Shown one piece after another: positions 36,333-49,096 of a stretch of 64,000 nt of DNA; positions within the stretch are counted from its first letter, which is position 1; every line of letters begins with the position of its first letter. This DNA is from Adiantum capillus-veneris. Its lineage: Eukaryota > Streptophyta > Polypodiopsida > Polypodiales > Pteridaceae. Location: contig CM043967.1 of assembly GCA_014529385.2 (NCBI GenBank), forward strand, positions 83,265,278 to 83,329,277. Direction: 5' to 3'. The translations under genes were made by a program, and so were the position numbers. The notes under the pieces were generated by a model. That model ran no database searches, had not been told where the DNA came from, and saw nothing but the letters and a program-made list of their open reading frames with translations.

Positions 36333-38877
36333 TGAGGCGGTCCAGGGCGGCAACAAGAGAGGCGACCTCTAAACACCTCTCAAGGCTCCCGTGCTGCTCA
36401 ATTGGGGCTGGGGCAAGCACAATCAAAGATAACAACAACCCACAGCCAGAAACCAAACAAGAAAAGGGGCACCACCTAGTTGTAGATGCGAACTAGGACG
36501 CACGCGATATCTCCTTGTAATCAAACACACAAAGGTAGGGGAATGCAAGATAGCCACACACACCAAACACAAACATTCACCACACCAAGGAGAGGTAAAG
36601 AGCACAAATCAACTTGAGCAACTCAGTCTTAGCTTTAAAGACTAGATGCACACAAAGCTTGATGAGAAATAGAGAGACAACACAAAACTTGACCTTGTTG
36701 CCAATACACAAATTGTCTTAGGGTCACGGGAGCCCTCTCACCGAGCACCCTCTTACAATTGACCTTTTGGGCAAACAATTCAACAAGCCCTCAAACCACC
36801 AAGCATAAAATGGCACAACAAACTTCAAGGACAAATGCCTTAAACCACCTCATGAGCCAACTTATCAAGTCAATTTGGAGAGAAGAGTCATAGTTGCAGC
36901 ATACAATTGCACCCAAAACTATAAATCTTATTTATGCACAAGAGTAGGCTACAAGTGTGGTGAAGAGTATGGCATACACTCCACTCCTCTAGATGGCATA
37001 ACTAACCTCAAACTTCTCCATGCATCTATGTGTAGTGATGGAATAGAGCACTCACAATGCACACACTCTACACAACTAGGCTTGAAGAGTGGTGTGTTAT
37101 GTGTTGAGAATGGTGTGGTGTAGTGTGATCATGTGATGATTTACAAGGGAGATAAGGGCTCTATTTATAGGTTTTAGAAGCCCCGATTAGGATTAGACCT
37201 AATCAAGTTTATTTGAAGAAATCAAAGATTATGCATATTTTATTTTTTTTAAATGAGGGTGGGTCTCTCTTATCCTTTGAGTCACATGGATGTGGGCTCA
37301 AGAGAGGATAATTATTGAGGATGAAAGGAGAGAGGATTGAGTGAATAATTTGGGAGTGCCTACTCTAGTAGAGGGTGCATTTTACAATAAGGTTAGTGGT
37401 TAGTAGTTAGTAATTATCACTAAAAACTATTTACAAAATCATTCACCAAATGGTGAGATATATGATAAGAAAAGTTAGAGAAGGAATAATCTTGTAAAGA
37501 GAGGTTGAAGCTTGGAGAAGTTGACATTCACCTCTTTACAGCACCGATAGAAGAAGCGGTCAGCATGGCGAAGTAGCGCGTGTCGATGAAGCTATGTTAT
37601 CCTCAATCAAACCTTGGAAAATTCATGATAAAAGCCTTCATTTTCAGAGGTTAACCTTGGATTTTTGCTGATTTTTTGAAGTTCTTTACAAAGCTGAAGA
37701 GAGTATGGTAATATGGACATATATGTAGAGAGAAAGGGGAGCACCTAGGGGTGTAGAAATGGAGGATGAAGGCTATGGAGGTGTGAGAGAAATGGCAATG
37801 GTGAAGAGGGTGAATTAGGACATGGGAGTGGGAAGGAGAGGGAGGAGTGTGTAAGAGTGAGTAGGTGGGTGGAAGGGTAAGAGAAATAGGAAGATTTTTT
37901 GGGTGTATGAGGTGGCAGTTTTGAAGTCGGCCATAAATTTCATGTAAAATCTCCCTTGACTTCAAAATTTTTGAAAAAATTATGAAAAATACTTCAGCTC
38001 ACGAGCTACGTTTTGTCTTTTAAAAGTATCCTCAAATTCGGATCATAAGAAGGTGCCAAAATTCGAGCAAAAAGCTGTCCTTGCAGCACCTAATAAAGCT
38101 TGAAGTGGGCCACTATTTGATTCTTTTTCCTTTGTAGTCTTCCAAGTGAGCCCCCATACATCAACCATGACCTAATATTTCCAAAGAGCTTACAAACATG
38201 TATGGTATAGGATAAGTATCAAATATAATATATACTGTGGGGTAAGAAAATAGGCTAGCTAGTCATGAAAAATGGACACATGGGATGCATGGTGGAAAAA
38301 ATATATATAAAATAAAAGGAGAAAAATCATGAGGGAAGGGACCCTCAATTATTCTCTACTTTGAGTGATTTAAGGAATTTATTTGAAGATGAAATCTATT
38401 TACTTGTGAATATTTAACTGGGAGGGATGGGAAAAAATATGACGGAGCTGATAAGGTTATTGGTGAATTGAAGTCACATAAAGGTTTTTCAAGGCTTGTG
38501 TGAGTTGAGCTTAAGTGATAGAATGATAGTAAAATATGGATAAGGAATGACACTTGATGGAAGCTAGCATACTTAGTCCTGATAACCTAGGAATATATAT
38601 TTATATAAATACAAAAAACCCTTTATATTTAGGTCCTTTATTTGATAGAAAATATTTACATGTAAAGAGGACCGTAATATTATAAATTTATTTTTTTGGT
38701 CTCCTAGCCCGATGACTCGCTCAATGATTTGATATAAAAAAAAATATGATAAAAACCTAAACACACACACACACTATTTATAAATGAAAAAGCGAGCCTA
38801 GTCATTGTGCTAGGGTGTTTTTGTGGGGTGAAGTGGCTTCTTAAAATTATTTTATGAGAGCCGAAATACAGCTATCA
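36333..38877 (-). repeat. 5' LTR of Tat element (2545 bp)
   Basis: Plus-strand TGAGGCGGTCC...CAGCTATCA, complete relative to the partner. Minus-strand TATA box near 37161-37170. On the minus strand it is followed by AATTGGTTCCCCCATGG, the probable primer site, whose tRNA I cannot name. Confidence 0.92.
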
Positions 38878-38899
38878 CTATGAAGGATTGGAGCATTCG

Positions 38900-40470
38900 A
38901 CCATTTTGATCTTCAACGAAAAGGTAAAAGCTAAACAAAGATCTTCAATCATTAGAACCAACAACAAGAATAGCTATAGTTCTCAACAATACAAAAGGAG
39001 CAAGTGTCACATGTAATGCTCTACTAGATAAAGAAGAAAACTGCAATATGGTTGCAGATAACATTCAGATAATTCTAGAGATTACTCCATGCAAACATGA
39101 TAGCAAAACAGTGCTAGGTTTGCATACAAGTCAAAAAGAAATGGTTGCTACTCATAGCATCCAAAATGAGGAAGAGCAGGTAAAGTTTTAGGTGAAGCCG
39201 TCAAAAGAAATTCTTGAAGATGTAATCCTTAGACATCAGGGCTAGACCAACACAAGGCCTACAAAGAAGATACAATTCTAATACTCTCTTTTTCAAGAGG
39301 TAGCCAACAACAATTACATATACCGTTAATGCTAGATTAAGAGTTGCAGAAGTCATAAGAATCGAAGACAAATCTTACAGACAAAGGTAAAGCTAAAGTG
39401 GAACTTCCACCAATTAGCACAAAAGGTGTGACATCATATGCCTGTACATCAAAGACATGGATCAGCCTCTTCAAGAAATTCAGGCTTTCAAAACTTCAAT
39501 TCAATTGCTGACCCAACTAAATCCTCTAAGGAGACACCTAGAAAATCAAAGATATATCAGCCAAAGTACTCAAGAAAGCGAAGGAAAGTCAAGCAAGTGT
39601 TTGTTTCGAGCAGTTTAGTCAAAGTCAATGATCCGGTTTGGATTAAAGACAAAAAATCAACACAAAAAACCAAAACACATGGGATGGATAGCATCACAAT
39701 GGAACTTTAAAGAATTGGAGTACTATGGAGGTAACAGATAGATATGGGTACCAAAACCGCAAGTTAGAGCATATGAAGCAACATCAAGTCCCTTCTAGGA
39801 AAGAAGGCCCACAAGGTGTCAACCTCGAAAATATCCTAGGATACCTAAGCAGCAAGTATACAATATAACAACATGGAAAGATGCTAAAGTCTGCCAGAAC
39901 ACTCAAGCGGATACAGAACAAAGACGGATCTCAAAGAATAATCCTCTTAGACAAGGATTGTCTACAGGTTATACAAAGAATTGGCTACCAATCAACCATA
40001 AGCCAAATGCAACTACACCAGACCTGCATGAAGATCTCAAGAACGTAACAAAAACTAGAGCTAAGAAAAGTCAACAATGGAGATACAAAGGTCATCAAGA
40101 GATTTGGATTTCTAAGTATTCCAATGCTCCTAGTCAAAAGCCAAATGCTGACAGCAAACAGAGGCCTACAACAACATCAAAGATTCCTATCAACAGGCCT
40201 AATTGGAGAATCAAACAGATTTTGGAGTTTTCACAGTGAAAGAAGGACAACCCAACCAACACGAAGCAGATTTAAAGAAGATAAAACAGGTATGGCAAAA
40301 GAAACCTTCAATGCCAATTTGGTCCTTCACTAATCCTCTTTTTGAGGATTCAAGCTTACTTTTACAAGAAGAAACGTTTGTAGTAAGCACAAGAATGTAG
40401 AAAGTCAAGTTGCCAGGGTGTAAAGAACACTCTTTGGCATAGTCAGAGTCGGCGGGCTGCTGAGCCATAA
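38900..40470 (+). pseudogene. Composite ORF, internally deleted copy
   Basis: Parallel to 49270-50850: NALLDKEENCNMVADN (about 39015-39065), PRKSKIYQPKYSRKRRKVKQ (39540-39600), KVNDPVWIKDKKS, PNATTPDLHEDLKN (39990-40040). It joins the 5' region of the element (up to about 38930) to codons that start about 49275 in the full copy, so about 6.2 kb of leader and N-terminal ORF is missing. Stops in all frames. No known catalytic domain intact. Confidence 0.8.
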
Positions 40471-40959
40471 AATGAGCAAAGCATTACTCCCAAAGCTTCA
40501 AGTCATATTAAACTCTGTGCTAAGAGTCGTAGTTATTAGTCTTACGCTCAATCTGGAAGAGTTGAGCATATCAGGGTCATGTCGCTCATGCTGGATGAGA
40601 TGAGCATAAGAGTCGAAGTCTATTAACTTACAATTGGTGGAGTGTCGTAAAGTCCAATACTCACGCACAGTGCACAGTAAGATGAGAGCACATATCCTCG
40701 TCAACAAAAACCATTCTTAAAGGGGTGCCATCTTGCAAAGCCATGTCATATGCTTTTATAGATACACATCCTTTCAAATAACCCCTCAAAATCTTTCTTG
40801 CATAGCATATTGTTTTCCATGCATTTTTGTGTATGCATAAAAAGGATGTCCCATTATTGGACATATACAATAGACACTTTTTTTTTTCTTCCACCTGTGC
40901 ACCTTGAGTGGACTTCAACAGGCAAACCAATGTCATGCTAACCGACATGTCATACAATT

Positions 40960-41375
40960 GAGTCACTACTGGGCAAATAGGAAGCTTGGGGACTGCCCAA
41001 AGCTCCCCATCGCTTGGTGTTGACCTTGCTGTTATTAAGACACTACATTTGACATTTGAGTCATTACTGGGCAAATAGAAATCTTGGGGACTGCCCAAAG
41101 CTCCCCATCTCTTGGTGTTCACCTTGCTATTAAAAACATTACAAGCGATAGCGAAGACCATGGGGCATGATTAACCGACAACAGAAAGATAAATTTCAGT
41201 GGAGTCAATACTAGGCAAATAGGAAACTTGCGGACTGCCCAACGCTCCCTATTGCTTGGTGTTGACCTTGGGGTTAAAATCAGTACATGCGACAGTGGAG
41301 TCAGCATCCAGCAAATAGGAGGTTTGGTGACTGTCCAACGCTCCCCATCGATTGGCGTTGACCTTGGAAAATTGG
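40960..41375 (+). repeat. 3' UTR tandem repeats, internal 1 (four units)
   Basis: Units begin GAGTCANTACTGGGCAAATA at 40960, 41058, 41202 and 41298. The period is about 96-98 bp except for one 46-bp insertion after unit 2. All share GACTGCCCAANGCTCCC and CTTGGTGTTGACCTT. They lie between ORF end and polypurine tract. Confidence 0.88.
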
Positions 41376-41813
41376 TGTCGACCCTGTAAACTTCCATGGA
41401 TATCACATTTTTTAATTCCATATCTATCATCAGTGAATAATCCCTTCAATACTTTATTAATATTTCCCATGCCAATAAGTACTCCAATAATGCGCGTATC
41501 CCAAAGATACTTTTTTCCTGTTGGGTTTTTTCCCATTGGTCATCCATGTATTATACCCTAATTTAGAACCTCATCACTCTACTTCCCTTGTACATACTTT
41601 TCATAAATAAACATCAACCTCATCATTATGCTATTACAACGGACAAATGCAACATCATCTCTCACATCAGACATATTTGGACCAATGAAGATGCTGCAAC
41701 AAATTGAACCTTATCAACAAATCCAACGACAAGTGAAGACAACAACCAATCAAAAACCTTCCCTTGCCTCCACAAACACTTTTCATAGTGCTCGAGGACG
41801 GACACTAAAATCG

Positions 41814-41827
41814 AAAGAAGGGGGGAA
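41814..41827 (+). promoter_or_regulatory. Polypurine tract before LTR B
   Basis: AAAGAAGGGGGGAA directly precedes the LTR start, the expected plus-strand primer. Confidence 0.85.
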
Positions 41828-42754
41828 TGTTAATTGAGTCAACATTAGTTAACGAAAGCTGCTAAAGACTGAAGACGTACCAATGCACATCAAAGATCAA
41901 CATAAAGAAGCAGTAAAGATTGGAGTTACACATTTTTCACGTTTTCCTAAAATGGTTACGTATTGTAAATTCTCGATTTATTTCAAGCTATTGTAATATT
42001 TCTAATGTGTTACGGGCTCAATGGGAGTTCCAAGCTGTAAAGAATAGATCAGTTACTGTGCCTAGGTAGCAAATTCAGTAAGCGGTGGAGCCCTAAAGGC
42101 CTTCGGCGCCCAGACATTGCATATTTTTAACCTATGTATATAAGGCAGTGTGTTAAGAAATTAGGGTTCTCAAGCTCATTTGTTGAGAGCAGTACTCTTT
42201 GGTGAGAGCTCTTGAGGTGTGTAGCTATGGATTCCTTGAGCTTCTCCTTGCTCATGAGACTTGATTAACACTAATCAATGATTCATTCTCTTTCACTATG
42301 CCTCTCTCATGCTTCTTATGATTGCCTATGATGCTTATATTAGCTAGATCTTAACTAATTAGTGGTTAATCCCTCTCTAATCTTGTGTGATTGCCTTCTT
42401 TTTCTTGTGTGTGCATGTAGGTTTGATTGGAGTGTGGTGCTTGATAGATCTATGTGTGTGTGCTTGCGATTAGTGTGTTGCATGATAGGATTAGTGTTGT
42501 GTGCGTCTTGCAATTGTAGTGTGTGTGGTTGGGTTGATTAGAGGTGAAGAGAAGTGGATGTGGAGATTGCCCTTCATTGCGACTTTGCTCCTCCATAGGC
42601 CGAGAATCTCATCTCATAGAGTTTAACCATTTGTGTTGCCACGATTAGCTCACTAACCGTGTGAGTCTTTCCATGCCCTAGCTGAGTAGCTCATCTCTCC
42701 GGATTGATAATTTTGTTGGTCATTGGAGCTATTGCAACAATGGGACCCCCAACA
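41828..42754 (+). repeat. LTR B of composite, shared middle copy (927 bp)
   Basis: TGTTAATTGAGTC...CCCCCAACA. TATATAAG at 42137-42144. It serves as 3' LTR of internal 1 and 5' LTR of internal 2: a purine tract lies on its left and a primer site on its right. Confidence 0.92.
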
Positions 42755-42780
42755 TTTGGCGCCATTGCCAAGGACGATGG
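42755..42780 (+). promoter_or_regulatory. Primer binding site 2 (tRNA-Asp type)
   Basis: TTTGGCGCCATTGCCAAGGA follows LTR B and closely matches the tRNA-Asp site used by many plant Ty3-gypsy elements. Confidence 0.8.
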
Positions 42781-43564
42781 CATAGGCTCGTGTACTTGTG
42801 GTATAATCGAATGCGTTTCGTCACTAATTTCACTTGTGTGTTTATGTTTTTGTGGATTTTGGATGTGTGTGCATGAAGCAATGTGTTCATAATTCCCTAA
42901 TGTGTCACCGTATCTTGCCAATTGTGGTTTACACACTCTAGTTTCACACTAACCCCTTGCTAGTTTCACTAATTTTTGCTAATTTACTAACTTGCTATGA
43001 AGGATTGGAGCATTCGACCAATCAATTGATCTTCAACGGGAAGGTATTCAAGGTGGTATTCTCAACCTCCCTAGAATCTAGAGATGTGTAGAATTGTGTA
43101 GAGATCCCACCATGATGATGCAATGTAATTCAATGCTATGTTGATGCAATGCTATGTTGATGCAATGTGGATTGAATTTTTTTTGTTTTTTCGTTTTCAC
43201 GCCGTCGTAATGCCGAAATTTTTAAGATTTGGTGGTGTATGATTTGACAAGTTTCAATTGCTACTTGGGTGCTTAATTGAGTTAATTGCATGTTTGGATG
43301 GTCAATTTCAAGTGTGTGTGTGTGCACTAAAATCAAGTGTGTGTGCATTCTAATTGAGTGTGTGGATGCCTAATTTTAAGTGTGTGTGCACTATTTTGCC
43401 CATGTTTGTGCACCCAAAAATCAATGTGTGCGTTATGATTTTTCAATTGTGATGATTGATTTGTGTTGTGCTTATGCCCAACTAATGATTTGTGAAGTCA
43501 CATTGCAAATTCGACAAGTTTAACCCTTTTGTGCGCGCACCTAAAGATTGGTAAAAACTGTCAA

Positions 43565-43609
<45 letters not shown>

Positions 43610-46272
43610 CTAAAAAAGTGTTTAATTTGCATGGTTAATTCAATGTTTTGATTGCATAATTGATGTATGTAATGATTAATTTTTGTATTATTGTGCTCAA
43701 AACAATGATTTACACACTCTAATTGCGTCAATCTTTGACCTAATTTTGCCGGTTTAATTGCCTAGTCTTGATTTATTTTATGAAATTGTTTGGCAATTAA
43801 ATTGATGTGATTTGTGTGATTTTATTTGGCTGCACTATTCCCCAATATGTGGAGAATTTGTAGAAAATTTTTGGGTATTTTTCAAATAATTTGTACAATT
43901 TTTTTGCAATTTTTGGTTAGTTCCATAAAAATTTGATAATTTGCGATCTTTACGAGCTATTTTGTGTGTGCTTTACGGCATCATTTTGTTCGCATTCGTG
44001 CCCTCCATGGATGAGTTTTGAGCGTTTTGTTATTTTCGAGCCGGGTTGACGATGTGTCGCAAATCGCGTTTTTTGTAAACTCTGCTATTTTCGGTGTGCT
44101 TTTGCGTGTCGAAAATGCTCTGTTGTGAATTATGATAATTTTCCTTTTTGGGAAATGTTTGGACTTTTCTGGCAATTTTTGGAATTTTTTGACGATTTTT
44201 TGGAGTTTTGGCTAATTTCAAGCCTAAGTTTGGCATTTTTGGAAATTTGAAAAAAAAATCAATAATTAAAAAGGGCCATTTTCGAGCTTGACACCGTGCC
44301 TTCCGGCGCATAAAAATTTGTCGTCGACTAGATCTTTACGGTCGGTTGCGATAGTTTTTGCCGACAATAAGATTTCTTTCTTCTTCTTTTGCCCTATCCT
44401 TGTGAACCCACCCTCCCCCTCACACTACCATCCACTCACTCTCTCTCTAACCCCTCCCCTCTAATAACTCTCTCTCTCTCTCTCTCTCTCTCTAACCCAG
44501 TGTTTGGGAAAATTCATTTTACCAACAGAGAAAATTCCCCTTCTTGAATTTTTTGAGAGTAAATTTTAGAAAACTAGGTTTATTTTTCGGGTTTTTCCAC
44601 TATTTTTCCCTATTTTGGGAGAGAATTTCTCCTGTCCCCCTTGCCTTCAACCGACATTTTTGAAATTGAAAATGGCATGATATTAAGCTGAGACACATTT
44701 CCCGGACCACTGCCTCTTACTCTCCCTCTATCTCTCTTGCCTCGAGCCAGCCCGGGCCCCTAACCCCGTGTGCACCCTCCCCCTACTCTCTCTCCATCTC
44801 TCTCTACTCTCTCTCTCTCCCCTTTGTGAACCCCTCTACACAAACACTCCTATTCCTTCTCTCCCTCTCATTCTCTCTCCTCGTGCCTCGCATGTTGCCT
44901 ATCCTTCCCCCCCCCCCCCCCCCCCCCCTCTTTCGCTTAGCCTCTCTCTTCCAAATCCCCCCTCTTGTCGTGTAGCTTCAACCCATCACACACACACACA
45001 CACACACAACACACACACACACGCTCAAGTGACCCACCTCTCGACGCATGTGTCAGCCTGCACGTGTGCAGGCTGACACACGTGTGCGCCCGGCCTCTGC
45101 TCTGCAAATCTGCTGCTCCCCTCATTGTCCAGCCCGCTGGCTGCAGTCCTGAGCCACGCGCGCACACTCACACACGCACACAGCTGCTACACGCTGCCGC
45201 AATCAGTGCTGACCCCGCCAGCTGGAGAACCCGCCATGACTCAAGTAAGCTGTAGGTAATTTTTGTATTATTTTATTTAATTTCAATTCTTTTTTAATAA
45301 AAAGAGGCTCTTTAAATTTCACAAAAAACATAAAAAATCTCACAATTGTTTTTAGAAAAAAAGAAAAAACACATTAAAAATTCACTAAAAACAATTTTTA
45401 AAAACACATTAAAAATTCACTAATTTTTTTTATTTAAAAAATCAAAAAATCAAAAAGGGTTTTAAAAATAAAAATAGAAAAACTCGTAAATAATTCACAA
45501 AAAATTAAAAACCTCATTCAAAATTACATTAAAAAATCATAAACTGACTGAAAAATTCACCAATAAATCACAATAAATTCTAAAAAATGAAAAAAATTCA
45601 AAGATAATTCAGCAAAAATCATAGAAAAGTCATTAAAAGTCATGGAGAATTCATAAACTAATTGAAAAAAAAACAAAATAAATCACAAAAAATTCATAAA
45701 AACCATCAAAAATTCCATAAAAATTAGAAAATTATCAAAACATTCACAAATTCACAAAAAAGTTTATTAAAAATCAAAACTTTTCCATAAAAAATCATAA
45801 AGAGACCAAAAAATTAAGAAATTTCAAAATTTTACAAAATATTAAGAAAAATAAAAAGAAACTTGTTGGAAGTACCAGAAAATCTCGAAAAAACCCAGAA
45901 AAGCAAAGAAAAATTCACACGCTGAGCAAATCGCGCAACGAGCAAATCAAAATCCGAAAAGCAAAGGCGGGTAGTGTACCGCACATTGAGCAAACACTGC
46001 AAACCGAGCACACCGCGCAAAGTGAAGGAGAAAAAAAGCCGGGAAAAGCGAGAAATCGACCAACTCAAAGCCAATTGAGTGGCAGTCAAATTTCAAAAAT
46101 TCTGCACACTAGAAAGTGGCAAGTGCAAGCAATTGCATTGCAAATTAGCTTCTAATCGGACGAATAGGGGCACAACGCACATGTGATTGCAGATTAGGCA
46201 AGAACAAGCAACATAAATTCTACTAATCAACACTAAATCTGCTACAAAACAGTTTCTACAGAACCCGCCGAC
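42781..46272 (+). other. Long 5' leader of internal 2
   Basis: About 3.5 kb without a supported ORF. In order: T/G-rich DNA with (GT)n at 43567-43608, several short CT tracts (one at 44468-44492), poly-C (22 bases, 44907-44928), (CA)n at 44988-45022, a 14-bp stem hairpin at 45049-45080 and an A-rich block of about 840 bp (45250-46090) built of ATTCACAAAAAATT-like words. Such a leader is exceptionally long for a retroelement. Confidence 0.7.
45049..45080 (+). repeat. Perfect 14-bp stem hairpin in leader
   Basis: TGTGTCAGCCTGCA and TGCAGGCTGACACA separated by CGTG. Confidence 0.9.
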
Positions 46273-49058
46273 ATGGACTCAAATCTAGTCGAGAGTTCAA
46301 GTACAGCAAAGCAAGCCAGTAGTAGCAGTGGTAACACATGCACAACTGCAACAGAGTAAATTTTGCAGCTATATGGCTACAATGGAGACAAAGTTTTATA
46401 TGCAGATTCAGAAGGCCGTAGATACTTGATGAGCAGTAAAAGCAACACAGGAGTCAAGATCCTATTGATCAGGGTAAAGCCAGATTCAGAGAACTCCCAG
46501 ATTTTCACAGACTTCAGTGGAGCCAGGTATTGCAAGCTTAAAGAGGAAGTGTAGATAGAAGTGCAAAAAATTGACCCAAGTGTTTATCTAGAAATCTGCA
46601 CATGTCAGCAAAGCATCCATTTAGTGCATATGCAATCAGGGTCATTGTACATGGATTATAGTGGTCATATCTATAATCAAAAATCGAAATTGCAAGATCC
46701 AACAGATCAACCAATAGAAGAAAATATAATTGGAGAACCACGTCAAAGACGGTACAAAGGTCAAGATGGAGCATTCTACAACTTGATGCTAAGTGTTTTG
46801 AAAGAAGATGCTGACAACTTGGCAAGCACAAAAATAGAAGCTTCTCAGCAAGAGCTTGACATGACAGAACCAAATGAAATACCACCAGTCATGGCGTATT
46901 GCTCAGATTGAGGACGTAAAGGTGGACATTTTCTAAGATTGTCCAAGAAATCCTAACCAAAGCGATATATCAACTGCCAAGCAAGGTACAGAGAAAATTT
47001 GAAATCTCGATGTAAGTGCATATAACTCGTCACTTTTAATGCAATTGGATGAGTCTTCATTACCATTAGAAGCATCAGTAAAAGTACTCGAAGTTCAAAA
47101 TCAATAGTAAAGGTGTCAAAATATTATCAAAGGTTGAAAAGACTGTTAAATTTGCAAATGATTTTGCATCCACTACCACAAGTGTGCAATCATTCACGAC
47201 TCTAAGGGACACATCAAACAAAATGATGTTAGCATTGTATGGTACACATCATTCATATGCACACTATGTAGACCAAAAAGGAAAACTGTACAAAAGGGAT
47301 CAACCAGTGTTTGAATGGCCCACATATCAGCTCATAGACGTGCATCCAGTGATAGATTAAAAAAGATGGATCATTTCAGAGGAAAGAATCTATTATAGCC
47401 CATCCTCTCTAGAGCTGACGGATATTACCCGAGTGAACCCAGCAATCTGTTCAGAGCCAAACTCTCCTCCATCGAAAATCAAGCTTCGATGTGTGACCAA
47501 ACGAGCATATACTTTGACCAAAACAGTCATAGATATAGACGAGAGTCTAGCATCTATGATGACTTGGGTCCTGAAACGACGGAAGCTCATATCATAGGAG
47601 ACCTGGGATAGACAATATCAAGGCAAAGATAATGATATTTATAGCTTGACTTGGGGAATGATTTGTCATGTTTCAAGGAGATACATAGGAAACTATGCAG
47701 AAGGTTTACAGATGCCAAATGTCAACCATGATACCCAAAGTGTACCTTCACAGTCCCAAAAGGTGAGACTAAACCAGAGCCAAACAATTTTAAACTCTTA
47801 CAATGAAGCAGGCTATAGTGATCACCCTAGGAAGGGGGGAGTTGTAAATCTATCAAGCCCAGCTTATGTACCAGGAAATGCTACACTAGTTAGAAGCCCT
47901 AAAGCCCCTAACCAACAAACCCCTTCAAGGCAGAAACCATTGAAACATCATATGGTTGTTGGAAGTTTCCAATTGACTTAGATTCCACTAGAGTCTGCAA
48001 ATAAATGCCTCTATGAAGATCATCAAGGACAAAAGTTTCAACTGATCTCCACAAATCAAAGTCAAAAGCCAACAAATCCCATAGTGTTCAAACTGTTACA
48101 TGTGATCAAGCTCACATATGCATATCTAGATGCACATGGTAACGAATATTATCAAGATCAGGACCTTGTACAAAACCCTATGGTTGGCCCGACTAAAGAA
48201 CAAAGACTATCTGCAGATGATGCAAAGCCTCAAGCTACCGAACAGGTGAGAAAAAAGTCAAAGTCAATGAAATCTAAAGCCCAGAAAGCTATACCAAGGT
48301 CACCACCAAAATCTCCTCCGAAGAGACAGGTTTTGCCAAAAAGTACAATGGATCTACTAAGATCAAGGGTTTACTCAGATGCAGGTGGACAATGCTCATC
48401 AGTTGTTGCAGACAAAAAGTGCAATATTACAGCCAATGGAGCCAACATTGATTGAAGCAGGTGATCAAAGCAAAGAAAATGTGGATAAAGCTCAACCAAA
48501 GGACACTACCACAGCAAAGGTAGTCAATAAAGAAAGAATCCTGAGACGATCAAGTACAACATTGTTGGTGAAAACGAAGAAAAGCTGTCAAGAGAAGTAA
48601 AGCTAGATTTTCAACTAGACAAAAACCTCACGTCTTTTCGCACTTGGAAAAGATGTGGCAAACCACAGCTGGAAGATGCTCTTGAATTTGTGAGCATATC
48701 TAGAGACAAACGAGCAGAATGTTGGGAAATCATCTCCACCACCATTGAAGTAAGTTCACAGATCATCATAGTTCAATTCCACATTATCACAGAAAAGGAT
48801 ATGCGAGACAACATTATAATGGGAATTCCAATGGCCCAGAAGATGTTAGACATAGAGAATGTAAGCAGGATGCAGTCTTTAAAGACAAGAAAGAATGAAG
48901 ACCAAGATTGGTCACCCACGGACGACATCACAAAGTCCTTGAGCACAGTTCAAATGGAGACTGATATCAAATCAGACCGTATTGAAGATGATTCATCTCC
49001 ATCAATTAGAACTTCAGAAGAGCTTAAAGAAAATCAGGCAATAGCAAGTGCATATTGA
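46273..49058 (+). pseudogene. Composite ORF, N-terminal part with repeated Y-D-G-Y motif
   Basis: ATG at 46273 (MDSNLVESSSTAKQASSSSG). One frame runs to 46911 through TAA 46357 and TAG 46552; later parts (47646-48455, 48690-49058) are linked by a few frameshifts. About eight loosely matching motifs of the form L/x-Y-x-D-x-x-G-x-x-Y occur: VLYADSEGRRY (46393), IFTDFSGARY (46501), SLYMDYSGHIY (46642), YKGQDGAFY (46750), HYVDQKGKLY (47260), YQGKDNDIY (47628), CLYEDHQGQKF (48007), AYLDAHGNEYY (48118). A basic Lys/Pro/Ser-rich linker (48250-48350) follows, then RDNIIMGIPMAQKM (48810-48850), which resembles the last strand of a retropepsin. I do not recognise the repeat domain. A gag-like role is only a guess from position. 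Confidence 0.65.
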
Positions 49059-49096
49059 ATAAAGCAAAGGGCAACCACAATAGCTATTGAGCAGAG

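Larger units (their letters stand above)
28486..38877 (-). mobile_element. Tat-clade Ty3-gypsy retrotransposon nested in the composite
   Basis: LTRs at 28486-30477 and 36333-38877 flank a 5.9-kb interior that encodes, on the minus strand, gag, protease, reverse transcriptase, RNase H, a second (archaeal-type) RNase H and integrase, in that order. The double RNase H is the hallmark of the plant Tat lineage. The TSD is CTAT (28482-28485 and 38878-38881). Removing the element restores the sequence TTGCTATGAAGGATTGG, which is found uninterrupted at 42992-43008 in the sister internal region, so both borders are certain. Gag-pol is one frame from 35772 down to 31855 apart from nonsense codons, then one frameshift near 31840. 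Confidence 0.95.

Noticed and set aside
40960-41375. Regularly spaced repeats resembling a CRISPR array
   Set aside because: Units are contiguous 97-bp tandem repeats in a retroelement 3' UTR without unique spacers; eukaryotic context.
44768-45255. Overlapping frames in the poly-C/(CA)n leader
   Set aside because: Low-complexity Ser/Leu/Pro and Thr-His text from CT, C and CA tracts.
47393-47590. Minus-strand frame inside the composite ORF
   Set aside because: Shadow of the plus-strand coding frame, no independent motif.
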